A stretch of 64,000 nucleotides of DNA from Wolinella sp052173415 (lineage in GTDB: Bacteria; Campylobacterota; Campylobacteria; Campylobacterales; Helicobacteraceae): NCBI GenBank assembly GCA_052173415.1, contig JBQMYQ010000002.1:1-64000 (forward strand), read 5' to 3'. Within the stretch, counting starts at the first letter, position 1. The number at the start of each line of letters is the position of its first letter. Shown in pieces: positions 8,199-16,793 of the stretch. Position numbers and translations under genes: made by a program. The notes below the pieces were generated by a model. The model was not told the origin of the DNA, searched no databases, and saw nothing but the letters and a program-made list of their open reading frames with translations.

Positions 8199-9479
8199 AT
8201 GTTCTCTTCTCCGCTCAACCTATTTAAATCTATTACCAAAATCCCGCGTCCCAGCGGCGATACCGCGCTGATGCGAGAATTCCTAGTCCGCTACGCAAGC
8301 GAATTTGGTGCAAAAGTAAGTATCGATAAAGCAGGAAATATCCTCGCACAAAAGGGAGAAAACGCCCGCTTGTGCCTGCAAGCACACTATGACATGGTCT
8401 GCGTAGGAAAAGCCCCTGAAATCGAAGTTTATGAAGAGGATGGTTGGCTAAAGGCGCACGATTCCTCACTTGGAGCGGATAATGGCGTGGGTGTGGCATG
8501 CGCGCTACTTATGCTTAAGCAAGAGAGCAATCTGGAGGTGCTTTTCACCAACGATGAAGAGATTGGTATGCTCGGAGCTAAGGCATTGGAGCTTATCCCG
8601 CAATCTAAGCTCATCTTAAATCTTGATAGCGAGAATCTGCGCGAAATCATCGTAAGCTGCGCGGGTGGATACGATATAGAGCTCTCTATCCCCGCGACTT
8701 TCAAAGAGGCAAAGCAAAAATATAGCTATGAAATCGCTACGCAAGGGTTTTTGGGCGGGCACAGCGGAGTGGATATTATCAAGAATCGCCCTAATGCCTT
8801 AAGCGAGCTTGCGTGGCTTTTGGGCTCGCTTCCTGCGAATATTGCGAGCTTCTCCGGTGGCGAGAAGAGTAACTCCATTCCCGTGCATGCCCATGCGTTC
8901 ATCACCACAAACGAGCCGCTGACGATTTTGCCGCAAAATTTCAAAAGTAGCGCGATTCCCATGCCATCAAAAATCCTGCACAAAAGCCCACTTTTACCCC
9001 TTTTACGCGCGCTTCACAGTGGCGTTTATGCATATGATGAAGCGAGCGCGGGGGCGGTGGATTCGCTAAATATTTCGCTCCTAAAACAAGAAGAAGAGGG
9101 ATTTACCCTCACGCTCATGGGGCGCGCCAATAGCAAAGCCCTTTTGGAACGAAATTTGGAGCGGGTGCGCCTCATTGCTAAGGAATTTGGTATCAAAGAA
9201 GAGCGTGTCGTGGATTTCTACCCTCCGTGGGAGCGTGCCAAAGAGAGTCCAAATCTTGAAAAAATCTATGAAATTTTTAACTCCGAGCTTGGAAATTGTG
9301 CGATCCGCTCAATCCATGCAGGGCTTGAATGTGCCATCTTACAGGGGCGCATTCCCGGAGCGGAATTCATCTCCATTGGCCCAACCATCAGAGATCCGCA
9401 CTCCGTAAGGGAATCGCTGGAAATTAAGAGCCTCAATCACTTTTGGGAACTTTTGCAAATCATTCCAAAAATCCTCTAA
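8199..9479 (+). CDS. pepD: Aminoacyl-histidine dipeptidase (M20 metallopeptidase, PepD)
   Basis: Cytosolic zinc dipeptidase of 426 residues that cleaves Xaa-His dipeptides. Metal and catalytic residues appear as QAHYDMV (His and catalytic Asp), SLGADNGVGVA (bridging Asp), TNDEEIGM (catalytic Glu plus Glu ligand), NLDSE (Asp) and the C-terminal GPTIRDPHSVRE (His). The dimerisation lid contains GGHSGVDI. The ATG at 8199 is preferred over that at 8193 because AAGGA at 8188-8192 gives proper spacing only to 8199. The Shine-Dalgarno overlaps the magIII stop, so the two genes are probably co-transcribed. Confidence 0.93.
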   Translation: MFSSPLNLFKSITKIPRPSGDTALMREFLVRYASEFGAKVSIDKAGNILAQKGENARLCLQAHYDMVCVGKAPEIEVYEEDGWLKAHDSSLGADNGVGVACALLMLKQESNLEVLFTNDEEIGMLGAKALELIPQSKLILNLDSENLREIIVSCAGGYDIELSIPATFKEAKQKYSYEIATQGFLGGHSGVDIIKNRPNALSELAWLLGSLPANIASFSGGEKSNSIPVHAHAFITTNEPLTILPQNFKSSAIPMPSKILHKSPLLPLLRALHSGVYAYDEASAGAVDSLNISLLKQEEEGFTLTLMGRANSKALLERNLERVRLIAKEFGIKEERVVDFYPPWERAKESPNLEKIYEIFNSELGNCAIRSIHAGLECAILQGRIPGAEFISIGPTIRDPHSVRESLEIKSLNHFWELLQIIPKIL

Positions 9480-9482
9480 AAA

Positions 9483-9508
9483 GCAGGGAATCGGGCAGGA
9501 TTCCCTGC
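9483..9508. terminator. Perfect hairpin built from two inverted copies of the GGGAATC word
   Basis: GCAGGGAATC (9483-9492) and GATTCCCTGC (9499-9508) form a perfect 10-bp stem with a 6-base loop four bases after the pepD stop. No T-tract follows, so it is not a textbook rho-independent terminator. The arms contain the iterated word found throughout the window, in inverted orientation, the same architecture as uptake-sequence terminators of Neisseria and Haemophilus. Confidence 0.7.
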
Positions 9509-9592
9509 AAGATCATGGCAACGACTAAAAAAGCACAAAAGCTACTTGAGATTCCGCGTGCAGTTTCCAACAAAACGTAACACCCTTCTGCA

Positions 9593-9635
9593 CGGGTATA
9601 TGACTCATGTAGTCAGATTTTAGCTACAATACCCG
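9593..9635 (+). promoter_or_regulatory. Nested inverted repeats and -10 box upstream of the chemoreceptor gene
   Basis: CGGGTAT (9593-9599) and ATACCCG (9629-9635) are perfect inverted copies. Inside them TGACT (9601-9605) and AGTCA (9611-9615) form a second hairpin. TACAAT, a plausible -10 box, overlaps the right arm at 9625-9630. The receptor gene starts at 9668 with AAGGA upstream. This may be an operator or only fortuitous symmetry. Confidence 0.4.
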
Positions 9636-9667
9636 CCAGTTCTCTGTAATTTACATAAGGATGAATT

Positions 9668-11818
9668 ATGTCCCTCAAAGATCTCTCTTTAGCGAGCAAA
9701 GTCAAACTCCCCATCATCATCTCGTTTGCCATTGGATTCTCTATCATTTTTATCCATTACAAATGGACGCTAGAGCAGATCCAAAATGAAGCATACAAAA
9801 CAGAAAGTGCCACGATGCGCCAAGGATTTGAGCGCACGCTACATCAAAAACTCGAAATGGCTCTCACAAATGCCGTGATGATTGCGCACAATGATACGGT
9901 AATTCGCGCACTCAGGGAGCAAGATCGCACCCTAGCTTCTAGCTCTTTGCAAACTCTTTCGCGAGGGATTAAAGAGGGGCTGGGGATTGATAAGCCACAA
10001 ATTCACATTCACACCGCTGAGATTAAGAGCTTTATTCGCAGCTGGAACAACAAACACGGCGATGATTTGAGCGGATTCCGCCATACGATTCTTGAGGTAA
10101 AGAAGACGCAAAAGCCTTTCCCTGCGATTGAGCTTGGGGTTGCCGGGCTCGTGATACGCGGGCTCTCTCCGATTAAAGAGGGAGGCGAATATATCGGCTC
10201 TGTGGAATTTATTCAGCCCTTTAATATCGTCGCTCAAATGCTTCGTGAGGAAGAGGAGCTAGAGCTTGTCATCGGGGTTGAGGAATCCGCCGTAAAGGAC
10301 GTGGCTAAGGGCTTAAAAGACGCTCCTATGTTCCATAATCTCTATCTTGCGCAAAATCCTGCCACCATCAATCAGGGCTTTTTTGATGAGCTAAAAGAGG
10401 TAGATTTTAGCAAGGATTCCCACGCGCGAACAAATAACTATTTCATCAGCATGTTGCCTATTAAGGATTTCTCGGGGAAAGTCGTCGCTCACGCCTATGT
10501 AGGAGTGAAAAATAGCACTCTTGTCGCACTTATCAATCGCTCCAAAAACGCGCTCATTTCGCAGATGGTTACAACTGTTGTGATTTTCCTCGTGCTGCTT
10601 GTGCTTCTTGAGCTTGCATTGCGACTGGGAATCCTGCATCCAATTAAGAAGCTTGACGCACTCATTCAGGCTCTAAGTGGCGAGCATTCCAATCTCTCTT
10701 CAAGGCTTCCTATCACTTCACGCGATGAGATTGGGCAGATGGCAAGTGGCTTTAACCGATTTGCCGATAAAGTCGAGTTCATCGCGAAAAAAGCCGAAGA
10801 GGGGGCGCGCAATTCCAAAGAGGCGCATGAAGAGGCACAGAGGAATCTTCGCGAAAGCCAGCTAACTGTGGGTTTAACCAAACACATGACTCATGGTGTG
10901 ATCCACAATTCGCAGAATATTCAGCAAAGCCTTCTAGAAAATATCGATAATGTCAAGGAGGTCAATGCACTCAACGAATCTAACGAAAAAGTCATCAGTA
11001 GCGTGCAGGAGAGCACGCATGAAATAACAAATGCACTTGAGGAGATTATCCATAAGATCGGAGGCTCTAAGCATAGTGCCGAAGGACTTTCAAAGAATGT
11101 TGATGAGATTATGAATGTCATTAGCCTTATTAAGGATATTTCCGATCAGACCAACCTCCTTGCGCTCAATGCCGCAATTGAAGCAGCACGTGCAGGCGAG
11201 CATGGACGAGGTTTTGCCGTGGTGGCTGATGAGGTGAGAAAGCTTGCAGAACGCACGCAAAAAGCCACAGGAGAAGTCGAAGCGAACATCAATATCTTGC
11301 GCCAAAATTCTGCCGAAGTGCTCAGTAACAACGAAGAGATGGAGAGCCAAGCACGAAGCTCCTCTGAGAAAATCGAGGAGTTCAAGAACACGCTCATGCG
11401 CCTCATTGAGAATGCTCGCTCCATACACAACGGCTCACAATCAATCGCCTATGAACTCTTTGGGAATCTTGCTAAACTTGATCATCTTGTATTCAAAGCA
11501 AATGCCTATTCCTCGATCTTTACATTCAATCCTGAAGCAACCTTTAGCGATCATCATCAGTGTCGCCTAGGTAAATGGTATGAAGATGGCGAGGGCAAGC
11601 AATTCTTTAGCCATACGCCAAGCTACAAGCTTCTTGAAGCTCCGCACAAAGCCGTGCATGATTCTGTGCTAAATTCCGTCGATTGCCTCATTAAGGGGAA
11701 TTGTGTCCTAAGAAGCGAAGAGTTGATAGAGAATTTCAAAAAAGCCGAAGAAAATAGTAAGCTCCTCTTTAGTATCATCAACCAGATGACCAAAGAGGCG
11801 ATGTCAGGCGTGCAGTAA
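9668..11818 (+). CDS. Transmembrane methyl-accepting chemotaxis protein with C-terminal CZB domain
   Basis: Chemoreceptor of 716 residues. A membrane segment lies at about residues 12-30, followed by a large periplasmic Cache-like sensor (about 31-295; LVIRGLSPI and HAYVGVKNS are typical of the dCache_3 type), a second membrane segment at about 298-322, a HAMP region, and a cytoplasmic signalling coiled coil with the hairpin tip LALNAAIEAARAGEHGRGFA. The last 120 residues form a chemoreceptor zinc-binding domain with its His/Cys pattern (KLDHLVFK, HHQCRLGKWY, HKAVHDSV). CZB domains bind zinc and respond to oxidants such as HOCl, so dual sensing is likely. Its 3' end overlaps the convergent bioV gene by 15 bases. 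Confidence 0.92.
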   Translation: MSLKDLSLASKVKLPIIISFAIGFSIIFIHYKWTLEQIQNEAYKTESATMRQGFERTLHQKLEMALTNAVMIAHNDTVIRALREQDRTLASSSLQTLSRGIKEGLGIDKPQIHIHTAEIKSFIRSWNNKHGDDLSGFRHTILEVKKTQKPFPAIELGVAGLVIRGLSPIKEGGEYIGSVEFIQPFNIVAQMLREEEELELVIGVEESAVKDVAKGLKDAPMFHNLYLAQNPATINQGFFDELKEVDFSKDSHARTNNYFISMLPIKDFSGKVVAHAYVGVKNSTLVALINRSKNALISQMVTTVVIFLVLLVLLELALRLGILHPIKKLDALIQALSGEHSNLSSRLPITSRDEIGQMASGFNRFADKVEFIAKKAEEGARNSKEAHEEAQRNLRESQLTVGLTKHMTHGVIHNSQNIQQSLLENIDNVKEVNALNESNEKVISSVQESTHEITNALEEIIHKIGGSKHSAEGLSKNVDEIMNVISLIKDISDQTNLLALNAAIEAARAGEHGRGFAVVADEVRKLAERTQKATGEVEANINILRQNSAEVLSNNEEMESQARSSSEKIEEFKNTLMRLIENARSIHNGSQSIAYELFGNLAKLDHLVFKANAYSSIFTFNPEATFSDHHQCRLGKWYEDGEGKQFFSHTPSYKLLEAPHKAVHDSVLNSVDCLIKGNCVLRSEELIENFKKAEENSKLLFSIINQMTKEAMSGVQ

Positions 11819-12313
11819 GTGGCTTCTATTTTTAAGCCAAAAAATCCGCACATTTAGCGGGCGGAAAAACTCTAGCGCGCGCTCTGAATTGATGATCTCA
11901 TCACGATCGCCCAGCAAGATTTCAATCTCGATTCCCCGAGATTGAAGCAGCGAAAAATCCTCCGCCCTCCACTCATAATACAAAAGCTCTCTAAGCTCCT
12001 CTGCACTCCCGCCTGTAAAATATCCTCTAGCCTCTTCGTCTCCACCGCACATCACAAAAAATCGCTCCAAATAGGCATGGGAATCGCGCTTAAAAGCACG
12101 CAACTGCGCCCGTTTAAACGCCTCATTTTTGTCATTAAAAAACGCAGGCGAGAGGAGCTGAAGCTTCTGTATGCGCCCTCTATAGGCGAGTGCTTCTTTG
12201 AGAGCCTTTTGTGCGCCATAGCTAAAGCCCGCGATAGAGTATTCCCCCTGTGTGAGAAACTCGCTAAAAAGCTCCTCCTCTCCACAGAATCCAAACCCAC
12301 TAAAATATCTCAT
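11804..12313 (-). CDS. bioV: BioV-type pimeloyl-ACP methyl ester esterase (alpha/beta hydrolase)
   Basis: A small (169 residues) alpha/beta hydrolase. The nucleophile motif G-x-S-x-G is AGFSYGAQKA, the acid is in GDRDEI, and the histidine in NRSHLLHA at the extreme C-terminus, giving a Ser-Asp-His triad without a lid domain. The compact size and the opening MRYFSGFGF match the Helicobacter-restricted BioV family, which releases pimeloyl-ACP from its methyl ester at the start of biotin ring assembly. The start overlaps the preceding gene's stop by 14 bases, suggesting translational coupling. The symbol rests on family resemblance and the triad, not on a search. Confidence 0.75.
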   Translation of the reverse strand: MRYFSGFGFCGEEELFSEFLTQGEYSIAGFSYGAQKALKEALAYRGRIQKLQLLSPAFFNDKNEAFKRAQLRAFKRDSHAYLERFFVMCGGDEEARGYFTGGSAEELRELLYYEWRAEDFSLLQSRGIEIEILLGDRDEIINSERALEFFRPLNVRIFWLKNRSHLLHA

Positions 12314-13985
12314 GCAAAATCTCTTGCACCTCCTCTTTGCTCAGGCGTTCGCTCGCTAAAAGTCGCTCTTCAAGCCTCTTTAGCACGTTTTTTGAATTCT
12401 CCAAAAACGCCCGCACCTCCGCCCTTGAGTGCGCGAGAATCGCCTGCGCATCATTGACATCGCCGATAATTCTCTCGCCCATACCATATCGCTCCGCCAT
12501 CTCAAGCGCGAGGATTTTTGCCTTATGCAGATCCTCCTCGCAGTTGGTATAGCTCTCGCCATAAACCATCTCCAAAGCCACAAAGCCCGCAAGAAGCACC
12601 TTGATTTTATTGCTCATCTCGCTCTTACTCGTGAGCTCCTTATCAAACTCCCTGATTCCCTCATTCACGAGCGAGACCTTGTCAAACTCAAGCTCCATCC
12701 AGTAGGCGCACAGAGCCTTGGCGCATTGATAGGTCGCGAGAATCTTCTTCTCCTCATCACTAAAACTTAGCTGCTTGCGCTTACCCGATAGGACTTTGTC
12801 CTTGCTCGCAAGAATATCCTCATGGCTAATCTCCTCGCAATTCCGTCGCACCGCACGCAAAGCCGCTTCATTCACAAGCGAAGCAAGAGCTGCACCGCTA
12901 AATCCCACACTAAGGCGCGCCACTTCGTTAAGATCGAGATTGTGGCGTTTGCCCTTAAGATGAACTTCAAGAATCTTAATGCGCTCGGAGAAATCGGGCA
13001 ACTCCACATAAATGCGCCGATCAAATCGCCCTGAGCGCAACAGTGCCTCATCAAGAACCTCAATCTTATTCGTTGCCCCGATCACAATCACGCCACTGGA
13101 ATCCTCAAAGCCGTCCATCTCAGTGAGTAACTGATTGAGCGTCGTCTCGCGCTCATCATTGCGGTGCCCTCCGCGCGCCTTACCCACAGCGTCAATCTCA
13201 TCGATAAACACAATCGAAGGAGCGGAAAGCTTCGCGCGCATGAAAAGATCTCGCACCCTTTTCGCTCCCATACCGACGTAAATCTGTGCAAAACTACTGC
13301 CACTTTGATAAAAAAAGGGCACACCCGCTTCGCCCGCTACGGCTTTGGCAATGAGCGTTTTCCCCACACCCGGAGGTCCCATGAGCAGCACGCCCTTAGG
13401 GAGCTTCGTGCCAAATTGCTGATACTTAGCGGGATTTTTCAAAAAGTCGATAATCTCCTCAAGCTCCTCTTTGACCTCCTTGATTCCCGCGACATCTTTG
13501 AAGGTAACATTAGAGACCATAGGAACAATTTGCCCGCCAAGCTCCATGAGCGTTGCACTCGCCTCTGCAGGCTTTGAAACGGCATTATTTGTCGGGGTTT
13601 TATTTGCACTGTTTTGAAGCTTCTGCTCGCCGCGCCGCGCAAACACTAAAACGCTAACAAAAAACAAGAACAGAAAAACCCCGAGGACTTCTGCGAGAAT
13701 TCCCATGCCCTCGCCCTTAATTTCAATAAGTGCCTCAGGCATGAGCTGCCCAAGATTCCCCTCATAGAGGACTCTATACTCTTCTCCTTTGATTTTTGCG
13801 TAGAGATACCCCTTTTTAATATAGGCGTGTGTAGGCGTATTTTCGCGCACTAGAGACTCAAAAACTTGGCTGCTCACAAGCTCGGAGTTATCGCGAAACA
13901 CGCTATAAAAAAGCAGCACAAACGCAACCGACAACGCGCCTAGCCCAATGGTCAGATTCCTAGATTTTTGCACGATTAATCTCAC
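12300..13985 (-). CDS. FtsH-like AAA ATPase lacking the HExxH protease motif
   Basis: A 561-residue paralogue of the membrane protease FtsH. Two N-terminal membrane segments (about 11-29 and 95-116) flank a short periplasmic part. The AAA module is intact: Walker A GPPGVGKT (203-210), pore loop YVG (about 237), Walker B IVFIDEIDA, sensor GATNK and arginine finger RSGRFDRR. Where FtsH has YHEAGHAL, this protein reads YQCAKALC (419-426), so the zinc ligands and catalytic Glu are gone, although the third ligand region (EEDLHKAK) is recognisable. It is therefore probably an unfoldase or scaffold rather than a peptidase. The start appears to be GTG at 13985. H. pylori carries a similar second FtsH-like gene in the same neighbourhood. 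Confidence 0.85.
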   Translation of the reverse strand: MRLIVQKSRNLTIGLGALSVAFVLLFYSVFRDNSELVSSQVFESLVRENTPTHAYIKKGYLYAKIKGEEYRVLYEGNLGQLMPEALIEIKGEGMGILAEVLGVFLFLFFVSVLVFARRGEQKLQNSANKTPTNNAVSKPAEASATLMELGGQIVPMVSNVTFKDVAGIKEVKEELEEIIDFLKNPAKYQQFGTKLPKGVLLMGPPGVGKTLIAKAVAGEAGVPFFYQSGSSFAQIYVGMGAKRVRDLFMRAKLSAPSIVFIDEIDAVGKARGGHRNDERETTLNQLLTEMDGFEDSSGVIVIGATNKIEVLDEALLRSGRFDRRIYVELPDFSERIKILEVHLKGKRHNLDLNEVARLSVGFSGAALASLVNEAALRAVRRNCEEISHEDILASKDKVLSGKRKQLSFSDEEKKILATYQCAKALCAYWMELEFDKVSLVNEGIREFDKELTSKSEMSNKIKVLLAGFVALEMVYGESYTNCEEDLHKAKILALEMAERYGMGERIIGDVNDAQAILAHSRAEVRAFLENSKNVLKRLEERLLASERLSKEEVQEILHEIF

Positions 13986-15204
13986 TTTCTACTTGATATT
14001 CGCTCACATCTATCCACTTCCCCGCTAGAGGCTGCTCTGAATGGATCTCAATGCGGTTAAAAAACTGATCCAGCCCTTGGAATCGCCCCGATTCCCGCTC
14101 ATTCTCAAGCAACACCTGAAGCACTCCGGCTTTGCTACGGAAATGGCGATTATTCTCCCGCACCCGCTCTTGTAAAGCCCTCATGCGCTCCTTTGCGATA
14201 TGCCCCGCGACATCATTCTTCAGCCTGCTTGAGGGCGTCCCCTCACGCGGACTGTAAATAAAGGCGTGCAGATGTGTCAGCGGAAAAGCGAGGAATCGTC
14301 GCCACGCATCTTGCCACACCGCCTCACTCTCACCCGGATGAGCAATAATGAAGTCCGTCCCAAGCGCATATCCACGCATAGACAGGCTCTCAAAAAGCGC
14401 AAGATCACCCTGTGCGTCATTGCGCCGATTCATAATTTTTAGCATCGCAGGACTAGTGTGCTGCAACGCGATATGCAGATGGCGCGCCATGAACGATTCC
14501 CCCAAAAGCTCCATAAACTCCTCATCAATCTGCGAGGGCTCAAGGCTCCCTAGCCTCAGCCGCCGCACACCCTGAATACGCGAAAGTGCCTTTAGAAGTT
14601 TAGCAAGATTTAACTTGCAATCTTTGCCATAACTCCCCATATTCGTCCCTGTGAGGACAAACTCGCTAAAGCCGTTGTGTGCGAGAATCTCCACTTGCGC
14701 GCAAATACGCTCCAAAGGGAGGCTCCTCGCTCTGCCTCGCACACGCGGAATAATGCAATAACTGCACGCAAAATCGCACCCCTCTTGGATTTTGACAAAC
14801 GCGCGAGATTTGCCAACAAATTCCGTAATCACCGTGGAATCGACATGCTCCAAATCCCCTTTGAGCGAGAATCGATCCTTTTGTAGCAACAAAGAATCGA
14901 CCTGCTCTTTATAGGAGTGCCCAAAAACCCCAAAGGCTAAATTCTGCGCAAAAAGCTCCTCCCCGCGCGTCAGCACGCCACACCCCGTGAGATAGACGCG
15001 CTTGCCTTCATTGCGCAGGCGTTGCAGATAGCTCCTCACACCGCTATCCGCGCCATTTGTAACGGTGCAAGAATTCACCACCACAAGATCCGCGAGCTCC
15101 TCAAACTCGGTCAATTCAAAATTTTTGAGATTTTTAATCATAATTTGCGTGTCAAAGAGATTCGTGCGGCAGCCAAAAGTCTTAAAATATACCTTAGGAA
15201 TCAT
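13960..15204 (-). CDS. mtaB: tRNA (N6-L-threonylcarbamoyladenosine(37)-C2)-methylthiotransferase
   Basis: Radical-SAM enzyme of 414 residues that converts t6A37 to ms2t6A37 in ANN-decoding tRNAs. The N-terminal UPF0004 domain has its three cluster cysteines at FKTFGCRTN, VVNSCTVTN and YLTGCGVL; the radical-SAM cluster motif is GCDFACSYCIIPRVRGRARS. The absence of a long C-terminal TRAM extension and the FGCRTN opening favour MtaB over MiaB. The ATG at 15204 shares its A with the TGA stop of the preceding gene; a GTG at 15207 is an alternative. It overlaps the next gene by about 26 bases, so this is a tightly packed operon. Confidence 0.88.
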   Translation of the reverse strand: MIPKVYFKTFGCRTNLFDTQIMIKNLKNFELTEFEELADLVVVNSCTVTNGADSGVRSYLQRLRNEGKRVYLTGCGVLTRGEELFAQNLAFGVFGHSYKEQVDSLLLQKDRFSLKGDLEHVDSTVITEFVGKSRAFVKIQEGCDFACSYCIIPRVRGRARSLPLERICAQVEILAHNGFSEFVLTGTNMGSYGKDCKLNLAKLLKALSRIQGVRRLRLGSLEPSQIDEEFMELLGESFMARHLHIALQHTSPAMLKIMNRRNDAQGDLALFESLSMRGYALGTDFIIAHPGESEAVWQDAWRRFLAFPLTHLHAFIYSPREGTPSSRLKNDVAGHIAKERMRALQERVRENNRHFRSKAGVLQVLLENERESGRFQGLDQFFNRIEIHSEQPLAGKWIDVSEYQVESEINRAKI

Positions 15205-16793
15205 CACAAATGCACAGTGGGAATCGCCCCATCACCCAGTGTGGGAATCGTCTCGCTATTCGTGCGCACCGTCGTAGTGGGATAAGCGATGTGGATATCG
15301 GGCTCTTTTAGTAGTGCATCGATAATCTCCGCAGAAATCGTGCTACGCAACGCCAACGCCGAGTAAGAATTCGTCTGATACCAAAGCGAGATACGGATTC
15401 CATTCGCCTCTAACATCGTGAATGCGCGCGGATCGACGCTTGTGTTGCGCAAGGAGTAGCTATCGCGCAGGCGATTGAGCTGCTTGCGCGTAATCTCCGT
15501 GTAGCCCTTGGAGTAGCGTTTGGCAATCTCCATGGCAATCTGCACCATTTTTTTGTGATTGCTCTCAAAAGTAATCGTAAAGTCGATCCCATCCCACACG
15601 GTTTTCATGCCGTTGTGTGTGTAGTTTGCAAACATCGTCGTGAAAATATAGTTATTCGGGACGAAAATAATCCGCCCTGCGCGCCGATTCTCCATATAGG
15701 TCGTGAGCGTGACCCCCTCATGCATCGTAATGCGCAAAATCGAAATATCAATCACATCGCCCACATACGCACTCCCATCCTTCATCACGCGTATCCGATC
15801 ACCCACATGCACGCTCCCGCCAATGACAATCACGATCCAGCCCAAAATAGACATAAAAAGATCTTTCATCGCGATCGCCAACCCTGCTGAGGCAAATCCA
15901 AGCACCGTCACAAGATAGGTAACATTCTCCAAATAGGCAAAAAGCAGGGTAAAAATCACGATTGTGAGCGTGAGGAAGTTGATGATTTTATTTGCAGTGT
16001 AGATGCGCTCATTGTCGTTGATGTATCGCTTCGTCCCCGCCTTGATGAGTAGCCCGAGCACAAAAAGCACCAAAATGGCGATACCGATATATCCAACTTT
16101 TAGCATCTGCGCCTTAATCTGCTCGGAGAGCCGCTGATTTTGCTCCTCAAGCTTCTTGCGATAAAGCTCCAGTGTAGTGGCAAAAATCTTCTCGGCAGAT
16201 TCCAGCTCATTTCGCGCATGTTGCGCCTCTTTAAGCTCGGCTACTTCACGCTCGATTCCCTCAAGCAAGACAAGCTCGCCAAGAAGCTCCTCTTTTTTCT
16301 CCAAAGAATGCACTACATTTTGAAGTAGCTCAAAACTGCGCTCCAACGCCTCCAGCTCATGGCGTGATTGACGCATTTGCGAAAAAGCCTGAATGATAAG
16401 AATCGGATTGGTCACATTAATCGCCTCACCCGCCGTATTCATGGGCTCTATGAGCTCTTTAAAAGGATTATCCTTGTACTCCTGCATGAGCTCGCGCTGC
16501 TTTTGCAACGTCTCTAGCCTGCGCTCCAAGCTCGCGCGCTCATCTTTGTTTGCTGCTGTTTTGGGGCGTTTAGCGAGCGAAGAGATCTGCCCCTTCACGC
16601 TCTCAATCTCAAGCATAATCTCCTTGTATGAGCGAAAATTCCCATAACGCTTCATCCATGGATTGCTCGCATCTTCTAGGAATCGATTCAGCGTGCGCAC
16701 CTCCTCGCGAAGATAATCGCTCTTCAAAAGCGCGCTGCTCTCTTCGCCCAAGCACAAACCCAAAGTAAAAAGCAATAAAATTACTAATCGCAA
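15204..16793 (-). CDS. MscS-family mechanosensitive ion channel
   Basis: Membrane channel of 529 residues. A signal peptide (MRLVILLLFTLGLCLGEES) precedes about 200 residues of predicted periplasmic coiled coil, then three membrane helices (GYIGIAILVLFVLGLLIKAG; FLTLTIVIFTLLFAYL; LVTVLGFASAGLAIAMKDLF). The third is the pore helix with small-residue packing typical of MscS. The beta domain follows with VGDRIRVM and FVPNN. The likely start is TTG at 16793, within the aroB end and preceded by GGAG at proper spacing. In H. pylori a homologue (HP0284) also lies between mtaB and aroB. Confidence 0.88.
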   Translation of the reverse strand: MRLVILLLFTLGLCLGEESSALLKSDYLREEVRTLNRFLEDASNPWMKRYGNFRSYKEIMLEIESVKGQISSLAKRPKTAANKDERASLERRLETLQKQRELMQEYKDNPFKELIEPMNTAGEAINVTNPILIIQAFSQMRQSRHELEALERSFELLQNVVHSLEKKEELLGELVLLEGIEREVAELKEAQHARNELESAEKIFATTLELYRKKLEEQNQRLSEQIKAQMLKVGYIGIAILVLFVLGLLIKAGTKRYINDNERIYTANKIINFLTLTIVIFTLLFAYLENVTYLVTVLGFASAGLAIAMKDLFMSILGWIVIVIGGSVHVGDRIRVMKDGSAYVGDVIDISILRITMHEGVTLTTYMENRRAGRIIFVPNNYIFTTMFANYTHNGMKTVWDGIDFTITFESNHKKMVQIAMEIAKRYSKGYTEITRKQLNRLRDSYSLRNTSVDPRAFTMLEANGIRISLWYQTNSYSALALRSTISAEIIDALLKEPDIHIAYPTTTVRTNSETIPTLGDGAIPTVHL

